A stretch of 25,337 bases of DNA, taken from the NCBI GenBank assembly GCA_937996535.1, contig CALKVF010000039.1:1-25337 (forward strand), written 5' to 3'. Origin of the DNA: an uncultured Novosphingobium sp. Lineage in GTDB: Bacteria > Pseudomonadota > Alphaproteobacteria > Sphingomonadales > Sphingomonadaceae. The notes beneath the pieces are model-generated. The model saw only the letters and a list, made by a program, of their open reading frames with translations, was not told the origin of the DNA and did not search any database. Positions 13,030 to 20,409 of this stretch are shown here, piece after piece (position 1 is the stretch's first letter; the number at the start of each line of letters is the position of its first letter). The translations under genes were made by a program, and so were the position numbers.

Positions 13030-13869
13030 TTATCCTTCTGCCTGCATGGGGGCTTCGATGTGGCCGAGTTCGTCGATCTCGATCCGCACCACGTCGCCGG
13101 GCTGGAGGAACTGGCGCGGGTCCATCGCCGCGCCGACGCCGCCAGGGGTGCCGGTGAAGATCACATCGCCCGGCTCCAGCGTCATCGCGGCCGAGAGGTG
13201 CGCGATCTGCTCCCACAGGTTGAAGACGAGGTGCTGGGTGTTCGAATCCTGCCGCTTTTCGCCGTTGACGAAGCAGCGGATGCCAAGGCGGTGCGGATCG
13301 CCGATTTCGTCCGCCGTGGTCAGCCACGGGCCCATCGGGGCGTGGGTGTCAAAGCTTTTGCCGAGCGACCACTGCGGGGTGGCGTGTTGGGTCATGCGTT
13401 CGGTGGCATCGTTGCCGACGCAGTAGCCGAACACGTAGTCCTTCGCTTCGGCGGGGCTGACGTGCTTGGCGCGCTTGCCGATCACGGCGACCATTTCGGC
13501 TTCGTAGTCGTTGGTCATGGTACCGCGCGCGATCAGGATCGGATCGAAGGGGCCGTTGACGCTGGTCTGGGCCTTGGTGAACCACACCTGCTTTTCGGGC
13601 GTGCCCATCTTCGATTCCGCGATGTGGTCGGCATAGTTGAGCCCGATCGCGAAGATCTTGCCCGGGCGCAGCACCGGCGCGCAGAGGTGGACCGAGGCGA
13701 GCGGCACGCCGCCGCCGGCAGCGGCCTTGGCCTCAAGCTGGGGCTTTACCTCATGCCAGCGCCCGATCAGGTCGATCATCGTGCCCTCTATGCCGGTGTC
13801 GACGATGTGATCGCCGGTCACGATCCCGGTGCGGGTCAGGCCGTTGGCTTCATAGGTGGCGAGCTTCAT
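13030..13869 (-). CDS. Fumarylacetoacetate hydrolase family protein
   Basis: A 279-aa FAH-fold enzyme. The family includes hydrolases of C-C bonds, decarboxylases and hydratases of ring-cleavage products. The metal site is visible: E123 and E125 (DYEAEMV) and D154 (GNDAT), with K171 (GKSFD) and the glycine-rich IFTGTPGGVG (237-246). The first residues, MKLATYEANG, fit the family start. The ATG at 13869 overlaps the stop of the upstream dioxygenase gene (ATGA), so a longer reading frame that runs into that gene is rejected. In this operon it most likely processes the product of the dioxygenase. The reaction type cannot be settled from sequence alone. Confidence 0.92.
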   Translation of the reverse strand: MKLATYEANGLTRTGIVTGDHIVDTGIEGTMIDLIGRWHEVKPQLEAKAAAGGGVPLASVHLCAPVLRPGKIFAIGLNYADHIAESKMGTPEKQVWFTKAQTSVNGPFDPILIARGTMTNDYEAEMVAVIGKRAKHVSPAEAKDYVFGYCVGNDATERMTQHATPQWSLGKSFDTHAPMGPWLTTADEIGDPHRLGIRCFVNGEKRQDSNTQHLVFNLWEQIAHLSAAMTLEPGDVIFTGTPGGVGAAMDPRQFLQPGDVVRIEIDELGHIEAPMQAEG

Positions 13870-14885
13870 GCGGGGGTTCCTTTCGGGCTGCGGCGCAGCA
13901 GCCGCTTGATGCGCAGGGTAAGCGCGGTGAAGAAGGCGACGAGGCCGGCGGGCGGCGGAGCCTTGCCGGCGAACATCGGATGGGGGTTGCCCCATTGCAC
14001 GCCGAGCAGCGCGCTCATCGGCATGATCTGGGGCGGGTCGGACGCGGTCAGCAGATCGCCGTCGGTCCAATGTTCGAGTTCGTGACCCCAGGGATCGCGC
14101 CAGTAATCGAACACCTGGCTGCCCATGATATGGCGCCCCACCCCCCAGGCGGGATCGCGCTGCGCGGCCCGAAGGTGCTGATGGCCGAGCATCAGGTCAT
14201 CGAGGTTGGCGACTTCGAAGGCAGCGTGGAGGATGTCGCACTTTTGCGGCAGCTGGGCGAGGAACAGGGTGTGGTGATCGGCCGGCTTGTCGCCCCGGTC
14301 GCAGCGCATGAACGCGCCGAGCGGGACGCCCTTGGCGGCTTCAACCTCGTCCGAGGTGAGGAAGCCGAAGCGCGCCTTGTACCAGGCTTCGGAGGTGCGA
14401 AAGTCCGAGACGTTGAGCACCGCGTGACCGATCCGGCGGACATGGGCGGGGCCGTGGGCGAGGCGCACCAGTTGGCGAAAGCGGGGGCGGGCGGCGGCGG
14501 TGTTGCGGGGCTGATCGGGGAAGGGCAGGCTGGCATCGCCCAGCGCCTGCCCGGCGACGACTTCGACGCGGAACCCGTCGGGATCGGTCAGACGCACCAC
14601 TTTGCCCCCGCCCGGTTCGCCGAGGTCTTCGACCACCGCGCCATCGTGCGCGGCGAGCGTTTCGAGATCGGCAACACTGGCGGCGCGAAAACCGATGCCG
14701 CGAAAGCCGGCCTCGCCCGGTTCGGTGACGTGGAGGAACGGGCGCCCATCGGTGCCCCGGGCATAGAGCCGCCCGCCATCGGTAAAGCAGGTCAGGCCGA
14801 AATCGGTGAGGAAGCGCCGCATTTCGGCAAGGTCGGGCGCGGCGTAGCGCACATGGGCGATGTCTTCGACGCGGATCACGCTCAC
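13866..14885 (-). CDS. VOC-superfamily extradiol (catechol 2,3-type) dioxygenase
   Basis: A 339-aa two-domain protein of the type I extradiol dioxygenase fold. Residues about 6-112 form the first VOC domain and 150-275 the catalytic one. The iron ligands are recognisable: H154 (RIGHAVLNVSD), H220 (DILHAAFEV) and E271 (DPWGHELEHW; E269 is the alternative). This predicts meta-cleavage of a catechol-like ring. The C-terminus has an extra hydrophobic and basic stretch (VAFFTALTLRIKRLLRR) that could touch the membrane. The start is a GTG at 14885, chosen because GGGAGAGGGA lies just upstream; an upstream ATG at 14903 lies in an inverted repeat and has no ribosome-binding sequence. It is the first gene of the operon, divergent from tetR. 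Confidence 0.88.
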   Translation of the reverse strand: MSVIRVEDIAHVRYAAPDLAEMRRFLTDFGLTCFTDGGRLYARGTDGRPFLHVTEPGEAGFRGIGFRAASVADLETLAAHDGAVVEDLGEPGGGKVVRLTDPDGFRVEVVAGQALGDASLPFPDQPRNTAAARPRFRQLVRLAHGPAHVRRIGHAVLNVSDFRTSEAWYKARFGFLTSDEVEAAKGVPLGAFMRCDRGDKPADHHTLFLAQLPQKCDILHAAFEVANLDDLMLGHQHLRAAQRDPAWGVGRHIMGSQVFDYWRDPWGHELEHWTDGDLLTASDPPQIMPMSALLGVQWGNPHPMFAGKAPPPAGLVAFFTALTLRIKRLLRRSPKGTPA

Positions 14886-14902
14886 TGTCCCTCTCCCGCC
14901 CA

Positions 14903-14923
14903 TGCGAATGCTAGCGATTCGCA
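14903..14923. promoter_or_regulatory. 7-bp inverted repeat in the leader of the dioxygenase operon
   Basis: TGCGAAT (14903-14909) and ATTCGCA (14917-14923) are perfect inverted repeats with a 7-base centre. They lie between the predicted minus-strand promoter and the GTG start of the dioxygenase. The site could be an operator for a second regulator or a hairpin in the mRNA leader. Confidence 0.5.
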
Positions 14924-14924
14924 C

Positions 14925-14966
14925 TTGACTGTTTGGTCAAATTAGCCTTGTTGACCATTCAGTCAA
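14925..14966. promoter_or_regulatory. Two TetR-type palindromic operators with overlapping divergent promoters
   Basis: TTGACTGTTTGGTCAA (14925-14940) and TTGACCATTCAGTCAA (14951-14966) are 16-bp imperfect palindromes. Each is the inverted copy of the other at 14 of 16 positions, and their centres are 26 bp apart. On the minus strand, TTGACT (14966-14961) and TAATTT (14944-14939) with a 16-bp spacer form a likely promoter for the dioxygenase operon. On the plus strand, TTGACC (14951-14956) and TATCGA (14973-14978) could serve tetR. Bound repressor would cover both promoters. Confidence 0.75.
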
Positions 14967-14984
14967 GAGTTGTATCGAACCCCC

Positions 14985-15614
14985 ATGACCACCCCTGCCG
15001 CCCAGCCCAATCCGCGCGCCGCGCGCACCCGCGCTGCCCTGCTCGCCGCTGGGTTCGAACTGTTGGCCGAACGCCCGATCGATGCCATCGCGATCGACGA
15101 GGTCGTGGCCCGCGCGGGCGTGGCCAAGGGCAGCTTCTTCAACCATTTCACCGACAAGCCGGGCTTCGCCAATGCGATCGGGGCGGCGGTGCGGATGGAG
15201 CTGGAGGCGCGGGTTGATGCGGCCAACGATGGGGTCAGCGATCCGGTGGCGCGCCTCGCCGGCGGGATGCGGGTGGCGGTCGATTTCGCGCTGACCGACC
15301 GTGACCGGGCGATCGTGATGCTGCGGGGGCTGGAAACAGCGACCGGGCAGGGCCACGATCTCAACCGCGGGATCCGCGCCGATTTCGAAGCACTGATCGC
15401 CGCCGGCCTCGCCCGGCCCGAAGCCGCCAGCACCGGCGTGCGCTATTGGCTGGGGCTATGCCAGGTGGCCCAGCTCAACGTGATCGAGCGCCAGCCGCCG
15501 CGCGCCGATGCAGCCGCGCGGCTGCGGGATATGCTCGTGCTGGGGTTGAGCGGGCTGGGCGTTCCCGAAGGGCGCGCCCGCGCGATGGCCGAGGCAAGCG
15601 CCGCCGCGCTCTAG
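14985..15614 (+). CDS. TetR/AcrR family transcriptional regulator
   Basis: A 209-aa regulator, normal for the family. Residues about 12-62 are the DNA-binding domain, with RTRAALLAAGFELLAER and the recognition helix region VVARAGVAKGSFFNHFTDK. The rest is a helical ligand-binding domain. It is divergent from the dioxygenase operon, and two palindromes lie between them, so it most likely represses that operon and itself until a pathway substrate or intermediate binds. The ATG at 14985 has no ribosome-binding sequence, and the predicted plus-strand promoter places the RNA start close to it, so the mRNA may be leaderless. Its TAG stop shares the tetranucleotide CTAG (15611-15614) with the stop of the convergent MFS gene. 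Confidence 0.93.
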   Translation: MTTPAAQPNPRAARTRAALLAAGFELLAERPIDAIAIDEVVARAGVAKGSFFNHFTDKPGFANAIGAAVRMELEARVDAANDGVSDPVARLAGGMRVAVDFALTDRDRAIVMLRGLETATGQGHDLNRGIRADFEALIAAGLARPEAASTGVRYWLGLCQVAQLNVIERQPPRADAAARLRDMLVLGLSGLGVPEGRARAMAEASAAAL

Positions 15615-16840
15615 TGCGCCTCTGCGCCTTCGGGGCGCAGCCGCACCGGCACGAACAGCAGCGCCGTGATCATCAACAGCCCGATCGAGATCGCCTGGAT
15701 CGGGGCATAGCTGCCGAACCGGTCGAAAGTCAGGCCGAAGGTGACGATCCCCAGCGCCGTGCCGATCCAGCCCAGCCCGTGAAGCGCACCGAACACCGTG
15801 CCATAGCGCGCGGTGCCAAACCGGCGGGCGATGAAATAGGCAAAGATCCCCATGTCGGCGCCCTGCAGCATCCCCAGCACCGCGCAGGCCCCCATGACCG
15901 GGGCCGCCAGTGAGGTGTGGAACAGGAACACGGCAAAGCCCGTGCCTGGGATTGCGGTCAGCAGGATGGCGACCAGGCGCGGGTCGAACCGGTCGAGCAG
16001 CCAGCCCCCACCGATCTTGCCGATGAACTGCCCGGCGGCGAAGGCCGACAGGCCAAGGGCGGCGGTTTGCGCCGACAAGCCTTCGTCCTGGATCATCGGG
16101 GAGAGCTGGCTGATCGCGCCCGAGATCGCGACATTGGCGAGGAAATTGGCCCCGGCAAGCTGCCAGAAATCGCGTTCGCGCAGGAACGCGGCATCGCTTT
16201 TGCCGCCTGCCCCGCCGGTCAGCGGCGCGGCGGCCGCCATCGCCATGCCGCGCGGCATCAGCAGCAGCACCAGTGGCATCCCGACAACCAGCCCGATCAG
16301 CGCCAGCATCATGAACCCGCTGCGCCAGCCCGATGTCGCGATTACCTGTTGCAGGATCGGCGGCACGAAGATCGTCGCCAGCGAAGCTCCCGCGCCGACA
16401 ATCCCCAGTGCGAGCCCGCGATAACGGCGGAAATGGGCATTGACCGGGCGGGTCAGCAGCACCGCGCTCGCCCCGCCGCCAACCAGCCCCGACAGCGCGA
16501 CCGTGGCCGCGAGCACGCCCAGCGAATGCATCAGCTTGGCCTGGGTCAGTTCGATCGCGCCCATGATCAGGCTGCTGGCGATGAACACCCGGTGGAAGCC
16601 CTGCAGATCAGCCAGCCGCCCGATCAGCGGCGCGCCCAGCGCTGCGGTGATGATCAAGGCCTGGACCATCCCGGTCTCGCCCCGGCTCAGCCCCAATTCG
16701 TGGGCCATCGGGATCAGGAACATCGAGAAGGTGTAGAACACCAGCGAAATGCCCGTGGCATTGGCCAGCGCCGCCCCGGCGGTGATCCGCCAGCCGAGCC
16801 GCCATTCGCTGTCGCGCCCGGCCTCGTTTATGCCGGCCAC
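15611..16840 (-). CDS. MFS transporter, monocarboxylate/aromatic-acid type
   Basis: A 409-aa protein with twelve predicted membrane helices in two sets of six, split by a cytoplasmic loop (LTGGAGGKSDAAFLRERDFWQ). Features seen include GETGMVQALIITAALGAPL in helix 2, the loop 2-3 run GRLADLQGFHRVF, and GRVLLTR-like ALLTRPVNAHFRRYRGLALG between helices 4 and 5, as in the monocarboxylate/oxalate-type subfamily. The GTG start at 16840 is chosen because GAGGA lies about 9 bp upstream and it begins 5 bp after the upstream reductase gene ends. A longer frame into that gene is rejected. Being beside an aromatic catabolic operon, it may import its substrate, though it is in a separate transcript from it. 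Confidence 0.88.
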   Translation of the reverse strand: MAGINEAGRDSEWRLGWRITAGAALANATGISLVFYTFSMFLIPMAHELGLSRGETGMVQALIITAALGAPLIGRLADLQGFHRVFIASSLIMGAIELTQAKLMHSLGVLAATVALSGLVGGGASAVLLTRPVNAHFRRYRGLALGIVGAGASLATIFVPPILQQVIATSGWRSGFMMLALIGLVVGMPLVLLLMPRGMAMAAAAPLTGGAGGKSDAAFLRERDFWQLAGANFLANVAISGAISQLSPMIQDEGLSAQTAALGLSAFAAGQFIGKIGGGWLLDRFDPRLVAILLTAIPGTGFAVFLFHTSLAAPVMGACAVLGMLQGADMGIFAYFIARRFGTARYGTVFGALHGLGWIGTALGIVTFGLTFDRFGSYAPIQAISIGLLMITALLFVPVRLRPEGAEAH

Positions 16841-16845
16841 CGGGC

Positions 16846-18033
16846 TCAGTCCTCGACCGCGAAAGTGATTTCGGCGTGTTCGCCGAGCCGCTTGACGAGC
16901 GCCTCGCCCAGCAGTGCGCCCGGGGTCGATATCGCACCCGCTGCCGGGCACGACAGCAGCGCGATCCCGGTTTCGGCGATCATCCGGCTGGTCGAGCCAT
17001 AGCCGGGATCGTAGCGGCCCTTGACCCCATAGCGCAGGCTGCGGCCATCGGGATATTCGCCGATGAACAGCACGTCGTAGAAGCCGGTGTCGCGTTCTTC
17101 CTTGGTCGGGCCTTCGCCGGGCTTGGGATCGTTGGCGTTGCCAATCATCGGCGTGCTCGCCATGTGCTTGGCGATGGCTTCGCCCTGATCGCCCGGCCCC
17201 GTCAGCACCATTTCGTCATAGACGAAGTCCGCGCCATAGGGGTGGCCGAGCAGGAAATTGGTGCGGTGGACGTTCTTGGTGTTGATCGTCGCCATGATGA
17301 ACGGCGCGCACCACGAACCCAGCGCGTCGTCGAACAGCGGCGCATCGCCCAGCGGCTGGTCCGGCCCGGCAAAGCCCGGGGTGAGGCCAAACGGGCTCAT
17401 CATGTATTGCAGCAGCGCGGGATGCGCTTTCAGCGTCGCCATCGTTGCGGTCAGGCTGGCCGCCGTCCCGCCCGAGAACTTGCCCTGCATCGCGCGCACC
17501 CGGCCCTTTACCCGCGGTGCGGGCGCGCCAAAGCGGGCCTTGGCCGCCTGCTGGAGCATCAGCACGCCGAGATCGAACGGGATCGAATCGAAGCCCGAGG
17601 AAAACGCGATCCGCGCGCCCGAGGCCTGAGCGGCGGCGTGATACTTGTCGGCCATCTGGCGCATCCACACCGGCTCGCCGCAGAGGTCGGCATAGTCGGT
17701 GCCGGCGGCCACGCAGGCGGCCAGCAGCGGTTCGCCATAGAGCTGGTAGGGCCCAACCGTGGTGATCACCACGCGGGTCTGTTCGGCGAGCGCCTTCATG
17801 CTGGCGGGATCATCGGAATTGGCGACGATCAGCGGCGTATCGGCCGGCGCGCCGATCAGATCGCGCACCTCGGCCAGCTTGTCCGCGCTGCGCCCGGCCA
17901 TCGCCCATTTCGGGCCTTGTCCCTGATAGTGATGGGCCAGGTATTCAGCGACGAGGCGGCCGGTATAGCCGGTCGCCCCATAGACGACGATATCGAACGG
18001 CCGATCAGCCTTCCCGGAATTCTGGGCGGTCAT
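16846..18033 (-). CDS. Saccharopine dehydrogenase-like NAD(P)-binding oxidoreductase (trans-acting enoyl reductase type)
   Basis: A 395-aa protein with an N-terminal Rossmann fold, IVVYGATGYTGRLVAEYL (about 15-32). It continues with AGRSADKL, VVITTVGPYQLYGEPLLAAC and the family motif GTDYADLCGEP. This group includes membrane-associated enoyl reductases and uncharacterised relatives; it is not the lysine-pathway saccharopine dehydrogenase itself. The FDSIPFDLG and KFSGGTAASL motifs are typical of the enoyl-reductase-like branch. The ATG at 18033 has GGAGAG about 5 bp upstream; an extended frame to 18087 has no support. The gene is followed directly by the MFS transporter and probably shares its transcript. 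The substrate is unknown. Confidence 0.88.
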   Translation of the reverse strand: MTAQNSGKADRPFDIVVYGATGYTGRLVAEYLAHHYQGQGPKWAMAGRSADKLAEVRDLIGAPADTPLIVANSDDPASMKALAEQTRVVITTVGPYQLYGEPLLAACVAAGTDYADLCGEPVWMRQMADKYHAAAQASGARIAFSSGFDSIPFDLGVLMLQQAAKARFGAPAPRVKGRVRAMQGKFSGGTAASLTATMATLKAHPALLQYMMSPFGLTPGFAGPDQPLGDAPLFDDALGSWCAPFIMATINTKNVHRTNFLLGHPYGADFVYDEMVLTGPGDQGEAIAKHMASTPMIGNANDPKPGEGPTKEERDTGFYDVLFIGEYPDGRSLRYGVKGRYDPGYGSTSRMIAETGIALLSCPAAGAISTPGALLGEALVKRLGEHAEITFAVED

Positions 18034-18154
18034 GCAAGCTCTCCATTGCCGCCGAATCTGCACCGTCCGGCTGGGGCGAACCTGCACGATCCGGGGGCAA
18101 TGTCGAACTGAATTTGCCTGACGTTACGGCAGGCTGGCCTTGCTGGACGGCGTG

Positions 18155-18532
18155 TCAGCCGCCCTTGCGTGCGTCCATGCTCATCCCGCCGGCGCCGTGG
18201 GCGTAGAGCGTCAGGAAGCCGCCCGCCATGGCGAGGTTCTTCATGAACATGATCATCATGATCTGGTCGGCGAAGTTGCGGTGGAAGATCACCGCCGTGA
18301 CCACGCAGAACCCGGCGAGCAGCAGCGCCACGATGCGGGTCTGGAAACCGACGAGGATGGCCAGGCCGCCCAGCAGTTCAAACAGGGCTGCCGGAAGCGC
18401 CAGCGCCGATGGCAGGCCCATCGCCGCCATATAGGCGCCGGTCGCGGCAATCGCGCCCAGCTTGCTCACCCCGCCCAGAATGAAGATCAGGGCCATCAAC
18501 ACGCGCCCAAGCGGCGCTGCGAGATTCGTCAT
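18155..18532 (-). CDS. DoxX family membrane protein
   Basis: A 125-aa protein with four predicted membrane helices. It shows the DoxX pattern: GRVLMALIFILGGVSKL (about 9-25), PAALFELLGGLAILVGFQTR (about 47-66), a third helix ALLLAGFCVVTAVIFHRNF, and MMIMFMKNLAMAGGFLTLYAHG. DoxX proteins act in the inner membrane; some are linked to redox and sulfur chemistry, most are uncharacterised. The ATG at 18532 is preceded by GGGGGAGA, a strong ribosome-binding sequence. It lies 85 bp downstream of the acyl-CoA dehydrogenase gene on the same strand. The 121-bp gap to the next gene holds a weak hairpin, GCCTG/CAGGC, but no clear terminator. Confidence 0.92.
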   Translation of the reverse strand: MTNLAAPLGRVLMALIFILGGVSKLGAIAATGAYMAAMGLPSALALPAALFELLGGLAILVGFQTRIVALLLAGFCVVTAVIFHRNFADQIMMIMFMKNLAMAGGFLTLYAHGAGGMSMDARKGG

Positions 18533-18617
18533 TGTGTTTCTCCCCCCATCGGGCCGCCCATTGCGGCCTCCGGGAGGGGAAGGAGAATCGATTACGCTAC
18601 GGCACGCAAGCGAAATG

Positions 18618-19790
18618 TCAGAAGTGGTATTGCCGGCTGGCAAGATCGAACATGATTTCCTCGCTGCCGCCCCCGATCGCCATGACCCGGACCTCGCGGT
18701 AGATCCGCTCGATCCGGCCGCCGCGCATGAAGCTGGCCCCGCCAAGGATCTGGCAGGCCTCGCGCGCGCAGAATTCCATGGTCTGGGTGGCCTGCACCTT
18801 GAGCAGCGCAAAATCGCCGGGGAAGGCCTTGCCGTGGATCACGCTCCACGCGCACTGGTCGATCCAGGCCTGGGTGGCGGAGATGCGGCGCACCATGTCG
18901 GCCAGCTTGTGGCGGATCACCTGATTGGTGATCAGCGGTTTGCCGAAGGTTTCGCGTTGCCGCGCCCAGTCAAGCGCGTCTTCAAAACAGATCCGGGCAA
19001 AGGCATTGGCCTGCTGGCTCATCCCCAGCCGCTCGCCATTGAAATTGCGCATGATCCCGGCAAAGCCGCCGTTCTCGGGGCCGATCAGGTTTTCGGCGGG
19101 AACTTCGACATTGTCGAAATGGATCGAGGCGGTGTCGCTCGAATGCCAGCCCATCTTGGCGAGCGGCGCGCGGCTCACCCCGGGGCGGTCCAGTTCGACC
19201 AGCAGCAGCGAAATCCCGCCGATGCCGGGGCCGCCGGTGCGCACGGCCAGCGTGATATAGTCCGCCCGCACGCCCGAGGTGATGAAGGTCTTTTCGCCAT
19301 TGACGATATAGGCCGCGCCCTTGCGTTCGGCCTTGGTGCGCAGGTTGGCCACGTCCGAGCCGCCGCCCGGCTCGGTAATGCCGAGCGCAATGAGCTTGTC
19401 CCCGGCGAGCACGTCGGGCGCGATCCGGCGCTTCATCGCCTCGCTGCCCATGGCTAGGATCGGCGGCAGGCCGATCCCGTGGGTCATCAGCGAGGCGCAG
19501 ATCCCGCCCGCACCGGGCCGGGCCAGTTCCTCGGTCTGGACGAGGGAGTGGAACAGGGTGAAGCCATCGCCCGTGCCGCCGAATTCTTCGGGGTAATTGA
19601 GCCCGAGCACCCCGGCTTGCGCGGCCTTGCGGTGCAGTTCGCGGGGCAGTTCGCCGGCGGCTTCCCAGGCATCGACATGCGGGGTGATTTCGCGGGCGAC
19701 GAAGGCGCGGACCGTGTCGCAGACCGCTTCGTGGGTGTCATCGTAATAGGGGGACCGCGCGCGCCACTGGTCGAACATCGGAGTGGTCAT
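18618..19790 (-). CDS. Acyl-CoA dehydrogenase family protein
   Basis: A 390-aa FAD enzyme oxidising an acyl-CoA at the alpha-beta bond. The N-terminal, middle and C-terminal domains are complete, with LGITEPGGGSDVANLRTKAER (136-156) and QILGGASFM..GRIERIYREVRV near the end. The usual catalytic glutamate near residue 376 of the medium-chain enzyme is replaced here (AIGGGSEEIM). E253 in NGERL occupies the place used as base by isovaleryl-CoA and long-chain enzymes, so a branched or bulky acyl-CoA substrate is plausible. The ATG at 19790 has AAGGA 7 bp upstream. It follows dcd by 26 bp and may be co-transcribed with it. The substrate is not identifiable. Confidence 0.93.
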   Translation of the reverse strand: MTTPMFDQWRARSPYYDDTHEAVCDTVRAFVAREITPHVDAWEAAGELPRELHRKAAQAGVLGLNYPEEFGGTGDGFTLFHSLVQTEELARPGAGGICASLMTHGIGLPPILAMGSEAMKRRIAPDVLAGDKLIALGITEPGGGSDVANLRTKAERKGAAYIVNGEKTFITSGVRADYITLAVRTGGPGIGGISLLLVELDRPGVSRAPLAKMGWHSSDTASIHFDNVEVPAENLIGPENGGFAGIMRNFNGERLGMSQQANAFARICFEDALDWARQRETFGKPLITNQVIRHKLADMVRRISATQAWIDQCAWSVIHGKAFPGDFALLKVQATQTMEFCAREACQILGGASFMRGGRIERIYREVRVMAIGGGSEEIMFDLASRQYHF

Positions 19791-19816
19791 CGGCGCGCAT
19801 CCTTGCGGTCTAGGGG

Positions 19817-20371
19817 TTACAGGCGGGGCAGGGTGACCCCGCGCTGGCCCATGTACTTGCCGCTGCGGTCGCCATAGCTGACTTCGCAGGGTTCGTTCCC
19901 TTGCAGGAACAGGAACTGGCACGCGCCCTCGTTGGCATAGATCTTGGCCGGGAGCGGCGTGGTGTTCGAAAATTCGAGCGTCACGTGGCCTTCCCATTCG
20001 GGTTCGAGCGGGGTGACGTTCACGATGATCCCGCAGCGGGCATAGGTGCTCTTGCCAAGGCAGATCACCAGCACATCGCGCGGGATGCGAAAATATTCGA
20101 CCGTGCGCGCCAGGGCAAAGCTGTTGGGCGGAATGATGCAGCAGTCGGTCTTCATGTCGACGAAGCTGTCGTCGGAGAAGTTCTTGGGATCGACCACTGC
20201 CGAATGGACGTTGGTGAACACCTTGAATTCGTCGGCCACGCGCGCGTCATAGCCATAGGACGAGAGGCCATAGCTAATCACGCCGTCGCGCTGTTGGCGC
20301 TCGACAAAGGGTTCGATCATGCCCGAGCGGCGGGCTTCTTCGCGGATCCAACGGTCACTGAGAATCGACAT
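19817..20371 (-). CDS. dcd: dCTP deaminase
   Basis: Deaminates dCTP to dUTP in thymidylate synthesis. The length of 184 aa is standard for alphaproteobacterial Dcd. It shows SILSDRWIREEA at the start, the signature GKSTYARCGIIVNVTPLEPE (106-125) and TLEFSN. By alignment with the E. coli enzyme, S108, R112 and E133 are the catalytic set. The C-terminus (GKYMGQRGVTLPRL) is the usual nucleotide-covering tail. The ATG at 20371 matches the family start; only a weak CCGGA precedes it. An extended frame to 20581 runs into the epimerase gene and is rejected. It lies 38 bp after the epimerase on the same strand. Confidence 0.96.
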   Translation of the reverse strand: MSILSDRWIREEARRSGMIEPFVERQQRDGVISYGLSSYGYDARVADEFKVFTNVHSAVVDPKNFSDDSFVDMKTDCCIIPPNSFALARTVEYFRIPRDVLVICLGKSTYARCGIIVNVTPLEPEWEGHVTLEFSNTTPLPAKIYANEGACQFLFLQGNEPCEVSYGDRSGKYMGQRGVTLPRL

Positions 20372-20409
20372 TCCGGTGTGATGCCGCCCCCGGCGCCCGG
20401 CATCAAGTG

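Noticed and set aside
11754..18111. Long open frames on the plus strand opposite the catabolic and reductase genes (for example 11754-13157 and 16876-18111)
   Set aside because: They are mirror frames of well-supported minus-strand genes in very GC-rich DNA, with repetitive Arg/Gly/Ala composition and no domains or ribosome-binding sequences.
18116..18134. Terminator after the DoxX gene (GCCTG/CAGGC)
   Set aside because: Only five base pairs with a 9-base loop and no T-run on the relevant strand.
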